8,355 bases of DNA, taken from an uncultured Fidelibacterota bacterium. GTDB taxonomy: Bacteria; Fidelibacterota; Marinisomatia; Marinisomatales; UBA1611. A program made the translations under genes and the position numbers. Positions 1-7,308 of this stretch are shown here, piece after piece. The notes below the pieces were generated by a model, which did no database searches, was not told the origin of the DNA, and worked only from the letters and a program-made list of their open reading frames with translations. How positions within the stretch are numbered: the first letter of the stretch is position 1; each line of letters begins with the position of its first letter. The DNA lies in NCBI GenBank assembly GCA_937893835.1, contig CALCSS010000125.1, forward strand, positions 1 to 8,355, read 5' to 3'.

Positions 1-9
1 AAATCTAAG

Positions 10-33
10 TTCAATGTGAACAAGTACATTGAA
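10..33. repeat. 8-bp inverted repeat upstream of the first gene
   Basis: Bases 10-17 (TTCAATGT) are the exact reverse complement of bases 26-33 (ACATTGAA), with an 8-base spacer. As RNA this would form an 8-bp stem, with a possible extra G-U pair and a 6-base loop, ending 4 bases before the ATG at 38. No run of T follows, so it does not look like an intrinsic terminator. It could be an operator for a dimeric repressor, or a hairpin that limits access to the first start codon. The pairing is seen directly; the role is inferred. Confidence 0.4.
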
Positions 34-37
34 ATAC

Positions 38-685
38 ATGCATTATAAACAAAAAAGTGATCCTAATAGCCTATATGATGAGGATGATCCCCAATTTTGG
101 GAAGATATTTATTTAGCAGATGATGCAGGATGGGATCTCGAAGGTCCCACACCTATCTTTTCTGAGTTGGCTGATCAATTCCCCAAAGGTGATCTTTGTA
201 TCATTGGCTGTGGCCGTGGATACGATGCGATCACATTTGCGAAGAGAGGATTTAATGTTACAGCAGTAGATTTTGCACCGTCTCCGATATTCTCTCTAAA
301 AAAAATGGCCGATCAAGCAAAGATCAAAATGAATATTCTTGAGAAGGATATCTTTACCTTGTTGCCCGACCATGAAAGTTCATTTGACTATGTTATTGAA
401 CAGACCTGTTTCTGTGCAATACACCCGAGTCATCGAGAGGACTATAGAATGATGGCTCAAGGAATATTGAGATCTGGTGGCCATCTTGTAGGGTTATGGT
501 TCCCACTTGACAAAGATCTAAATGAGGGAGGCCCACCATATGGCACCAACATAGATGAGGTCAAATCCATTTTCCATCCTAACTGGGAAATTATGAGGGA
601 AGAATTTCCAGAACATTCTATCAAGCCAAGAAAAGGTAGAGAAAAGCTGATAATTTTCAAGAAAGTTGATGGTGGAGTTAAATGA
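38..685 (+). CDS. TPMT-family SAM-dependent methyltransferase
   Basis: A soluble, probably cytoplasmic class I methyltransferase of 215 residues, resembling the thiopurine S-methyltransferase / halide-thiol methyltransferase (HOL-like) family. The aromatic N-terminal segment FWEDIYLADDAGWD (20-33) matches the substrate-side region typical of this family. The SAM-binding glycine loop is GCGRGYDA (57-64), followed by the acidic strand end VDFAPS (77-82). The stretch EQTCFCAIHPSHREDY (121-136) is the family's characteristic motif, and GGPPYGT (164-170) is also typical. Members S-methylate aromatic thiols, sulfide, thiocyanate or halides, or methylate selenium and tellurium; the actual substrate cannot be read here. 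I chose the ATG at 38. A TTG at 29 is in frame but lies inside the inverted repeat. Neither has a clear Shine-Dalgarno. The stop overlaps the sulfatase start, so the two are likely translated together. Confidence 0.85.
   Translation: MHYKQKSDPNSLYDEDDPQFWEDIYLADDAGWDLEGPTPIFSELADQFPKGDLCIIGCGRGYDAITFAKRGFNVTAVDFAPSPIFSLKKMADQAKIKMNILEKDIFTLLPDHESSFDYVIEQTCFCAIHPSHREDYRMMAQGILRSGGHLVGLWFPLDKDLNEGGPPYGTNIDEVKSIFHPNWEIMREEFPEHSIKPRKGREKLIIFKKVDGGVK
671..677 (+). promoter_or_regulatory. Ribosome binding site of the sulfatase gene
   Basis: GGTGGAG lies 4 bases before the ATG at 682 and 7 bases before a second, in-frame ATG at 685. The spacing is better for the 685 start. Either start overlaps the TGA of the methyltransferase gene (683-685), by four bases or by one. 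This is one of the few clear purine-rich ribosome sites in the window. Confidence 0.5.
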
Positions 686-2622
686 TGAATATCTATCAAG
701 TGGCTCTTAGAGCTATTTTTCTACAGTTCATTCTTCTTTTATGCGCGTGCGAGAGTGAACCTGATCTTCCAAATATAATTATTATTTTCACAGATGATCA
801 AGGTTATGGAGATCTCGGTTGCTATGGCGCCGAAGGTTTTGAAACCCCAAATATTGATGCTATGGCAAACGAGGGTCTCTTGTTCACAGATTTCTACGTT
901 TCTCAGGCGGTCTGTAGTGCTTCCAGAGCATCTCTCATGACAGGAAGTTATGCAGAGCGAGTTGGGATTCAGGGTGCGCTTAGTCCGTGGGCGGTCAATG
1001 GCCTTGACCCAAAGACTGAGACAATCGCAAAGCTATTAAAACGCCATGGGTATACCAATGCAGTATTTGGTAAATGGCATCTAGGTCATAGATCAAAGTA
1101 TTTGCCACTCCAAAATGGTTTTGATGAATATTCAGGACTCATTTGTTCAAATGATATGTGGCCAGTGGACTACGATGGAAACCCATTGGATGGAGATAGA
1201 CTTAGTTATTATCCTCCAATGTCATTTTGGGAGGGGAATCAACCAAAGAGCAAGATCGAGACCTTGGAAGATCAGGCGCAGATAACAAAGAAGATAACAG
1301 AGTTATCGATTGATTTCATCAACAGAAATAAAAATAATCCTTTTTTCTTATATGTCCCTCATCCCATGCCTCACCAGCCAATTGCAGCGTCAAATGAATT
1401 TCGAGGAAAGAGTGAACTTGGATTGTATGGTGATGTCATAATGGAAATTGATTGGTCCGTAGGTGAAATAATGAAAGCCTTGAAGACGAACTCAATAGAT
1501 GATAATACCCTGGTCATTTATGCGAGTGATAATGGCCCATGGTTAAACTATGGTAAGTGGGGTGGATCTGCCGGTCCACTGAGAGAGGGCAAGGGAACAA
1601 TGTGGGAAGGGGGTGCGAGAGTGCCTTGTATTATGCGTTGGCCAGAGACAATATCCTCAGAGAGGTCCACTTCAAATATTGCATCCACAATAGATATTTT
1701 CCCAACCATAGCAGAAATAGTAGGAGATGAAAAAATTGGATATTCCAATGATGGTGTGAGCCTAATGCCTATTTTAAATGGCAATAGGAATGCCAACCCA
1801 AGAGATGACCTTTTCTACTACTATGGTGAGAAATTGATAGCAGTTCGAAAAGGAAAATGGAAGTTGGTCTTTCCACATGTTTATCGTTCATATGAAGGTG
1901 TTGCACCTGGAGAGAATCTTCACCCTGGACCATATAATAAAGGGGAATCAGGATTGGAACTTTATGACCTTAATACCGATATTGGAGAGAAGAATGATGT
2001 GGCAAGACTTTTTCCCAATGTTGTAATGGAGCTAGAGCAGCTTGGCGATATTGCACGTTCAAAACTAGGAGATAAATTGACTGGCGAGGTTGGGAGCGAG
2101 TCTTATGCAACTGTCTGCGGCTACAGACCTGATTATGTCAAACTTCAAAATAATGCGCTGGGCAATGATATCGTATTAAAAAATGTGGCCAATGAAAAAT
2201 ATCCAGGAGAAAGTGATTTTGCCCTGATCAATGGAATGGGTGGTAGTATTAATTATCAAGATCCCTCCTGGCAAGGTTTTGAGGCAGAAGATCTAATCGC
2301 TACCATCGATCTTGGTGAGATAAGAAAGATCAATTCTGTGGAAGTTAGATTTCTACAAAGTCAGGTATCATGGATATTCTTGCCCAGGCATATTGAGATA
2401 GAACATTCAATTGATGGAAATGAATACGAACTCATTTATGAGAATAGTCCAAACAATGATTTTAGTTTTGATCAGAAGATATTCAGTTATAAGACAAGTC
2501 TCGATGAACTAGAATCTCGATATATTAGAGTAAAGGGTTTTAATCTAAATGAATGTCCAGACTATCATCCGGGTGCTGGAGCCCCTTGCTGGATATTCTC
2601 AGATGAGATAATCATAAATTGA
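682..2622 (+). CDS. Sulfatase lipoprotein with C-terminal discoidin-like domain
   Basis: A family S1 (formylglycine-dependent) sulfatase of 646 residues that hydrolyses sulfate esters, probably on polysaccharides. The N-terminus is a hydrophobic signal peptide ending in a lipobox (L20-C-A-C23), so Cys23 should be lipidated; the next residues (Glu, Ser) do not include the Asp that retains lipoproteins in the inner membrane of E. coli. Catalytic features are the metal-binding TDDQGYGDLG (37-46), the formylglycine site C78 within VCSASR (77-82, the Cys-x-Ala-x-Arg variant), FGKWHLGH (129-136), HPMPHQP (227-233) and SDNGP (282-286). The sulfatase domain runs to about 470. Residues about 495-646 look like an F5/8 type C (discoidin) fold with IDLG, SIDG and a closing WIFSDEI, probably for carbohydrate binding. 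A separate formylglycine-generating enzyme is required and is not in the window. The natural substrate is unknown. The start overlaps the upstream methyltransferase stop (ATGA). Confidence 0.92.
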   Translation: MMNIYQVALRAIFLQFILLLCACESEPDLPNIIIIFTDDQGYGDLGCYGAEGFETPNIDAMANEGLLFTDFYVSQAVCSASRASLMTGSYAERVGIQGALSPWAVNGLDPKTETIAKLLKRHGYTNAVFGKWHLGHRSKYLPLQNGFDEYSGLICSNDMWPVDYDGNPLDGDRLSYYPPMSFWEGNQPKSKIETLEDQAQITKKITELSIDFINRNKNNPFFLYVPHPMPHQPIAASNEFRGKSELGLYGDVIMEIDWSVGEIMKALKTNSIDDNTLVIYASDNGPWLNYGKWGGSAGPLREGKGTMWEGGARVPCIMRWPETISSERSTSNIASTIDIFPTIAEIVGDEKIGYSNDGVSLMPILNGNRNANPRDDLFYYYGEKLIAVRKGKWKLVFPHVYRSYEGVAPGENLHPGPYNKGESGLELYDLNTDIGEKNDVARLFPNVVMELEQLGDIARSKLGDKLTGEVGSESYATVCGYRPDYVKLQNNALGNDIVLKNVANEKYPGESDFALINGMGGSINYQDPSWQGFEAEDLIATIDLGEIRKINSVEVRFLQSQVSWIFLPRHIEIEHSIDGNEYELIYENSPNNDFSFDQKIFSYKTSLDELESRYIRVKGFNLNECPDYHPGAGAPCWIFSDEIIIN

Positions 2623-2682
2623 TCCAATAATATCATTTAACAAACTTCGGACTCAATAAATTTTAGTTTAACTTTGCTGCCC
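2623..2682 (+). other. Intergenic gap between the sulfatase and cysQ-like genes
   Basis: This 60-base AT-rich spacer is the largest gap between genes and the likeliest place for a transcription break. TTTAAC occurs twice (2636-2641 and 2667-2672), and TAATAT (2628-2633) matches four of six positions of a sigma-70 -10 box. No matching -35 box is seen at a suitable distance. There is no GC-rich hairpin with a T run, so neither a terminator nor a promoter can be called with confidence. Confidence 0.4.
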
Positions 2683-3459
2683 ATGATCGCAGAATTATCA
2701 TTAGCCAAAGAGGCTGCTCTTGAAGCAGGCAGCCTGATTCTTAATTATTATAAGGCAGATTATGAGATCAAGGATAAGGGCTATCATAACCCGGTCACAA
2801 CCGCAGACCATGCCTCGGATGCGCGCATAAAAGAGATATTGACAGAGGCCTATCCAGAATATGGATGGCTATCTGAGGAGACAGTTGATTCAAAGGAAAG
2901 GTTGAAAAAGGATAGGGTATGGGTTGTGGACCCTCTTGATGGTACAAAAGAATTCATTGAGGGCGTGCCTCACTTTGTTGTTAGCATAGCATTGGTTGAA
3001 GACGGTGTGCCAATTGTTGGGGTGCTTTATAATCCGGTCACAACTGAGATATTCTCAGCATCACGAGGTAAGGGCGCGACACTAAATGATAGTTCAATTC
3101 GGTGTAGTTCAAAGGAAAACACAAGTGAGATGGTCATACTTAATAGCCGTTCTGAGACAAAGAGAGGGCTATGGAGCCCTCACTCAGAGAGCTTTTCTGA
3201 ACTGCGAGCCATTGGGTCGGTTGCATATAAACTTGGGCTTACTGCCGCTGGGGAAGCAGATATCTTTGCATCGCTTAGACCAAAGAATGAATGGGATATT
3301 TGTGCCGGTAATTGCATAATAAATGAGGCTGGAGGAAAATTGATCGATCTTTATGGAGATCAACGAAAGTATAATGAGGATGATACACTAATAACACCAG
3401 GGCTGATCGCTGGCGATGTTAATGCCGTGGATAAAACATATTCCATTCTAAGGCAATAA
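2683..3459 (+). CDS. cysQ: CysQ-like 3'(2'),5'-bisphosphate nucleotidase (inositol-monophosphatase superfamily)
   Basis: A cytoplasmic magnesium-dependent phosphatase of 258 residues. The metal and phosphate sites are present: the double glutamate in SEE (64-66), DPLDGT (83-88), and WDICAG (204-209), whose Asp205 completes the metal site. DPLDGT followed by KEF and the GVLYNPV segment (113-119) favours CysQ over plain inositol monophosphatase. CysQ removes the 3' phosphate from PAP, a by-product of sulfate activation and sulfotransfer, and so protects sulfur metabolism from inhibition. The region GSVAYKL (178-184) resembles several IMPase subgroups, so a phosphatase for inositol phosphate or another sugar phosphate remains possible. 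I chose the ATG at 2683; an in-frame TTG at 2674 would add three residues, and neither start has a ribosome site. The gene ends in TAATG, overlapping the next start by one base. Confidence 0.75.
   Translation: MIAELSLAKEAALEAGSLILNYYKADYEIKDKGYHNPVTTADHASDARIKEILTEAYPEYGWLSEETVDSKERLKKDRVWVVDPLDGTKEFIEGVPHFVVSIALVEDGVPIVGVLYNPVTTEIFSASRGKGATLNDSSIRCSSKENTSEMVILNSRSETKRGLWSPHSESFSELRAIGSVAYKLGLTAAGEADIFASLRPKNEWDICAGNCIINEAGGKLIDLYGDQRKYNEDDTLITPGLIAGDVNAVDKTYSILRQ
3449..3453 (+). promoter_or_regulatory. Partial ribosome binding site of the O-methyltransferase gene
   Basis: TAAGG inside the last codons of the cysQ-like gene sits 5 bases before the ATG at 3459. Together with the one-base TAATG overlap it supports this start and suggests translational coupling. 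Confidence 0.45.
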
Positions 3460-4097
3460 TGGAATTCTCGCCAAAAGAGATTGATGAATATTGTAGAAAG
3501 TACTCTCTTGGTGATACGGAGTTACTCTCAGAATTATCATTGAAGACATGGCAGACAGAGGAAATGCCCCAAATGCTATCAGGGGCATTGATCGGTGGCT
3601 TACTTCAACTATTAATAAAAATTTCAAATGCTAAGAATATTCTTGAGATTGGAATGTTCACTGGCTACAGTGCCTTGAAAATGGCAGAGGCGTTACCTGA
3701 AAGTGGGACCATCGATTGTTGTGAATTAATGAAAAGACATATTATCACTGCGACCCAGTGGTTTGACCGATCGGAAAGTGGTCATAAGATCAAAGTGCAT
3801 GAAGGCCCAGCAATAAAGTCGATGAAAAAATTTGAGCCTGAGACATTTGACCTTATTTTTATTGATGCTGACAAGATCAATTACCCTGATTATCATAAAA
3901 CCGGATTCTCACTGTTGAGACTTGGTGGTATAGGCGTCTTAGATAATATGTTGTGGAGTGGTGGCGTTCTTGACCCTAGAGAGGACGATGCCAGAGCCTT
4001 AAGAGAAACCGCTGAACTCATAAAAAACAATGATAGATTAGAACCCCTTTTATTACCGGTTAGAGACGGGGTCATGGTTTATAGAAAAATCAAATAG
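3459..4097 (+). CDS. Family-3 O-methyltransferase (caffeoyl-CoA O-methyltransferase-like)
   Basis: A cytoplasmic class I SAM methyltransferase of 212 residues, the usual size for the PF01596 family (catechol / caffeoyl-CoA O-methyltransferase-like, which also includes the tRNA enzyme TrmR). LEIGMFTGYSAL (62-73) is the SAM-binding loop, and Glu89 ends strand 2, where it would hold the ribose. FIDADK (134-139) and the segment LDNMLWSGGV (161-170) supply the divalent metal ligands, expected to be Asp137, Asp162 and Asn163. Family members methylate one hydroxyl of a catechol-like substrate, or a tRNA wobble uridine derivative. Nothing in the sequence decides which applies here. The start is firm, because it overlaps the upstream stop by one base with a partial ribosome site. 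The stop is 9 bases before thyX, so co-transcription is likely. Confidence 0.85.
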   Translation: MEFSPKEIDEYCRKYSLGDTELLSELSLKTWQTEEMPQMLSGALIGGLLQLLIKISNAKNILEIGMFTGYSALKMAEALPESGTIDCCELMKRHIITATQWFDRSESGHKIKVHEGPAIKSMKKFEPETFDLIFIDADKINYPDYHKTGFSLLRLGGIGVLDNMLWSGGVLDPREDDARALRETAELIKNNDRLEPLLLPVRDGVMVYRKIK

Positions 4098-4106
4098 AGC
4101 TTAATT

Positions 4107-5069
4107 ATGTCAAAGATTCCTGAAGATGCAATAAAATGTCTAGATAAAGGTTTTGTTCGATTGGTAGATGCAATGGGAGGAGATGATGCGATCGTGCAAG
4201 CTGCCCGAGTTAGTTATGGTAAGGGTACTGCAAAGGTCTCTCAGGACAGAGGATTGATTCGATATCTTATGCGTCACAGACACACTACTCCACTTGAGAT
4301 GGTTGAATTTAAGTTTCATTGTAAAATGCCAATATTCGTGGCACGCCAATGGGTCAGGCATCGGACAGCAAACATAAACGAATATTCTCTAAGGTATTCA
4401 GAGGCAAGAGATGAGTTTTATTTTCCAGATCCGGAGCATATTCAATTCCAGAGTGCATTGAATAAACAGGGTAGACTGGGAGAGGTATCAGAGTCTTTGA
4501 AGACAAAAGTTAGAGATTATTTTGAGGAGATCTCAAACAGAAGTTTTGAAATATATTCTGAATTGAATGACGCGGGTGTTGCACGAGAATTGGCCAGAGC
4601 CATCCTGCCAGTAAACCTATATACAGAGTGGTATTGGAAAAATGATCTGCATAATCTTCTTCATTTCATAGGACTACGCTCAGATAGTCATGCTCAATAC
4701 GAGATTCGAGTCTTCTCCGATGCTATGGCAGAGTCAGTGAAGAAAGTGGCGCCCTTTGCCTGGGAAGCCTATCAGGATTATGTAGTGAGTGGCCTTAGAT
4801 TCTCTAGGGTCGAACAGAGTCTACTTGAACAAAATCTTCCAGAACGTGTAGTGGATGACATCTTGGAAGATATCGTCTATCAGATAACAGCTTCTCTCCA
4901 TAATAATAAGCCACGTGAAGATCACGAACTCTTTCCACTTTATGAGAAGCAGGGAGGGCATGATTCAAAAGACGATTTTATGTTGAAATGGGATTCTGGG
5001 GAGATAGAGGTTGGCAATGTTCGTGAACTTCGAGAATTCAAGGAAAAGTTATTATCCTTGAAGAAATAA
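4107..5069 (+). CDS. thyX: Flavin-dependent thymidylate synthase ThyX
   Basis: Makes dTMP from dUMP using methylene-tetrahydrofolate, FAD and NADPH, releasing tetrahydrofolate, in the cytoplasm. The diagnostic RHRx7S motif is complete: RHR at 84-86 and Ser94 within RHRTANINEYSLRY (84-97). HRHTTPLEMVEF (57-68) and LPVNLYTEWYWKNDLHNLLHF (starting at 167) match conserved FAD and dUMP regions, and LRSDSHAQYEI (190-200) includes the Arg that contacts dUMP in characterised enzymes. At 320 residues it is longer than the roughly 220-residue Thermotoga enzyme. The extra length is an insertion near 105-140 and a charged C-terminal tail after about 225 that is rich in Glu, Asp and Lys. Long forms near 300 residues are known in proteobacteria. 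AGAG at 4096-4099 is a weak ribosome site. No ThyA is present in the window, so ThyX may be the cell's only thymidylate synthase. Confidence 0.95.
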   Translation: MSKIPEDAIKCLDKGFVRLVDAMGGDDAIVQAARVSYGKGTAKVSQDRGLIRYLMRHRHTTPLEMVEFKFHCKMPIFVARQWVRHRTANINEYSLRYSEARDEFYFPDPEHIQFQSALNKQGRLGEVSESLKTKVRDYFEEISNRSFEIYSELNDAGVARELARAILPVNLYTEWYWKNDLHNLLHFIGLRSDSHAQYEIRVFSDAMAESVKKVAPFAWEAYQDYVVSGLRFSRVEQSLLEQNLPERVVDDILEDIVYQITASLHNNKPREDHELFPLYEKQGGHDSKDDFMLKWDSGEIEVGNVRELREFKEKLLSLKK

Positions 5070-5094
5070 CATGATTTAATTGAATAATCTACCT

Positions 5095-7308
5095 ATGTCT
5101 TTATTCAATAGAGCTGAGGTCATAGATCAGAATTTCACTCGATGGATAGTCGCGGGTGAATTTCCCCAAGCAAAGACAGAAATATCCTTACCCCAAAATG
5201 ATATCCTAAAAACTGACCTGATATCTATTTTTGAATCGCAGGTCACTAGCCGACATATGGATATATATGCACGCCAACTTAAGAATAAGGGAGAGTGCTT
5301 TTATACCATAGGAAGTTCAGGGCATGAGGGCAACGCTGTCTTTGGTAAAATATTTTCTTATAAGGATATGGCATTTCTTCACTATAGGAGTGGACCCTTC
5401 TACTTGGAAAGATCAAAGCAATTGTCTAATTCAACACCTATTCATGATATGGCATTATCTTTCATGGCATCCTCAGATGATCCAATAAGTGGAGGTCGGC
5501 ATAAGGTCCTAGGCAGTGAGGAACTCAATATTCCACCTCAAACAAGCACCATCGCAAGTCACATACCCAAGGCTGTGGGGACTGCTTTTTCCATTGATCG
5601 AGCAAGAGACTTGAATCTATCTGAAAGTAAATTAGATAATGATAGCATAGTTCTTTGCAGTTTTGGTGATGCTAGTGCAAATCACGCAACAGCATTATCA
5701 GGCTTTAATACCGCTTGTTTGGTTTCAAGTCAGGGAGGGCATGTCCCCATCATATTCATTTGTGAGGATAATGGTACAGGCATATCTGTGCCGACAGATG
5801 GGAAATGGATCGAAAATAACTTCTCCAATAGATTTGGAATGCAATATCTAAAAACTGATGGTCTACACCTGATCGATCTGATCCTCAAGACAAAAGAGGC
5901 AGAAAATATCTGTAGGCTAACAAGGAACCCTGTTTTCTTGCATATGAAGACCATTAGACTGATGGGACACGCAGGGTCAGATGTTGAGGTAGGGTATAGG
6001 AAGATACAAGAAATTGAAACAGACGAAAATCATGACCCATTGATGCATTCTGCTCGCATAATGATCGAGAACGATTGTCTTTCAAAAGAAGATATCATTT
6101 CTCTATATGAACAAAAGCGTGCACAAGTGGCCTATGTTTTTGATAATGCTGTATCAAGGCCAAAACTAAAAACAGCAAAAGATATTATGTCTACCATTAT
6201 ATCAAATAAGCATACCCGCTCAGCGCCCAAACATCCTTCCAATACGATGCGTAAAAAAGTATTTGGGAAGGAATTTGATAGACTGAAATATCCTCAGCAT
6301 ATGGGAAAATTGATCAATTATGCTTTGACTGATATTCTCTTGCAGTATCCAAATACCGTTATTTTTGGTGAGGATGTTGCCCAGAAGGGAGGCGTCTATC
6401 ATGTTACCGCAGACCTCTATAAACAATTCGGTATTCGAAGAGTCTTTAACAGTCCATTGGATGAGACATCCATCATTGGTTTTGGACTAGGTCTAGGGCA
6501 TAATGGATTTGTCCCCATTCCCGAGATACAATTCCTTGCATATTTTCATAATGCAGAAGATCAATTAAGAGGTGAGGCGTCAACACTCCCTTTTTTCTCA
6601 GAAGGTCGTTTTACTAACCCCATGGTACTTCGCATACCTGGCCTAGCGTATCAAAAAGGTTTTGGAGGGCACTTCCACAATGATAATTCGCTGACAATTT
6701 TTAGAGACATACCCGGTCTTATATTAGCAGTCCCTTCCAATGGCGCGGATGCAGCTAAGATGCTGAGAACCTCAGTCAGAGAGGCTGTAGAAAATGGACG
6801 TATAGTTGTCTTCATTGAGCCTATTGCCCTATATATGACAAAAGATCTTCATACTGAAAAAGACGGCAAGTGGGTCTTTGAATATCCAAATCCAAATGAT
6901 GAGATTTCTCTAGGTGAATTCATGACCTATGGCACTGGTAGGGCGTTGACAATTATCACCTACGGTAATGGTCTTTATCTCTCCTTGAAGGCAAAAAAGG
7001 CCATAGAGTCAAGATCAAGGAAAAAGATAAAGGTCATTGATCTTAGATGGCTCTCGCCGATCGATGTTCCAAGACTGATAAAATCCATAGGAAGTTGTAA
7101 GAAAATCTTGATCGTAGATGAATGTAGAAGAACGGGCTGCCATGGTGAGGAGATCTATATGAAACTCAGTCAATCAACTAATAAGGCCCTTGATATTTTT
7201 CTCCATGCGGCTGAAGACAGTTTTATTCCATTGGGTGTCTCCGCCACGGTTACACTTCCTAGTACAGAGTCAATTATAAATAATGCACTGGACTTATTAG
7301 ATGAATAA
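5095..7308 (+). CDS. Fused E1 alpha-beta 2-oxoacid dehydrogenase (TPP-dependent)
   Basis: A single-chain dehydrogenase E1 of 737 residues that decarboxylates a 2-oxo acid on thiamine diphosphate and passes the acyl group to a lipoyl carrier. The alpha half (about 38-300) contains YTIGSSGHEGN (70-80), HYRSG (96-100), the TPP/magnesium motif GDAS (191-194, in place of the usual GDGA) and EDNGTGIS (224-231). A linker of about 100 residues leads to the beta half (about 398-737), with FGEDVAQKGGVY (424-435), SPLDETSIIGFG (453-464, Glu457 expected to activate TPP) and GGHFHNDNS (524-532, in place of the YHSQ seen in many E1 beta chains). Overall it resembles branched-chain 2-oxoacid dehydrogenase E1, but the substrate is not fixed by these motifs. 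I chose the ATG at 5095; a TTG at 5080 would add five residues, and neither has a ribosome site. It overlaps the next gene by 8 bases. No E2 or E3 is present. Confidence 0.87.
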   Translation: MSLFNRAEVIDQNFTRWIVAGEFPQAKTEISLPQNDILKTDLISIFESQVTSRHMDIYARQLKNKGECFYTIGSSGHEGNAVFGKIFSYKDMAFLHYRSGPFYLERSKQLSNSTPIHDMALSFMASSDDPISGGRHKVLGSEELNIPPQTSTIASHIPKAVGTAFSIDRARDLNLSESKLDNDSIVLCSFGDASANHATALSGFNTACLVSSQGGHVPIIFICEDNGTGISVPTDGKWIENNFSNRFGMQYLKTDGLHLIDLILKTKEAENICRLTRNPVFLHMKTIRLMGHAGSDVEVGYRKIQEIETDENHDPLMHSARIMIENDCLSKEDIISLYEQKRAQVAYVFDNAVSRPKLKTAKDIMSTIISNKHTRSAPKHPSNTMRKKVFGKEFDRLKYPQHMGKLINYALTDILLQYPNTVIFGEDVAQKGGVYHVTADLYKQFGIRRVFNSPLDETSIIGFGLGLGHNGFVPIPEIQFLAYFHNAEDQLRGEASTLPFFSEGRFTNPMVLRIPGLAYQKGFGGHFHNDNSLTIFRDIPGLILAVPSNGADAAKMLRTSVREAVENGRIVVFIEPIALYMTKDLHTEKDGKWVFEYPNPNDEISLGEFMTYGTGRALTIITYGNGLYLSLKAKKAIESRSRKKIKVIDLRWLSPIDVPRLIKSIGSCKKILIVDECRRTGCHGEEIYMKLSQSTNKALDIFLHAAEDSFIPLGVSATVTLPSTESIINNALDLLDE

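Noticed and set aside
1548..1796. Open frame of 82 codons on the minus strand inside the sulfatase gene
   Set aside because: It lies wholly within a gene with clear family motifs in the other strand, and its translation shows no recognisable motif. The same holds for other short frames at 457-699, 3893-4075, 4140-4361, 5730-5954, 6220-6426, 7170-7361 and 7274-7489.
2636..2672. Two TTTAAC hexamers 31 bases apart in the intergenic gap
   Set aside because: A six-base AT-rich match is expected by chance, and no regulator site or promoter pairing supports it.
3086..3319. Open frame of 77 codons on the plus strand inside the cysQ-like gene
   Set aside because: It overlaps the conserved phosphatase frame entirely and its translation has no recognisable domain. 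The frame at 5663-5851 inside the E1 gene was dropped for the same reason.
5191..5994. Possibility that GDAS in place of GDGA marks an inactive E1 alpha half
   Set aside because: The Asp and the downstream EDNG segment, which supply magnesium and TPP ligands, are kept and the surrounding sequence is well conserved, so a subfamily variant is more likely than loss of function.
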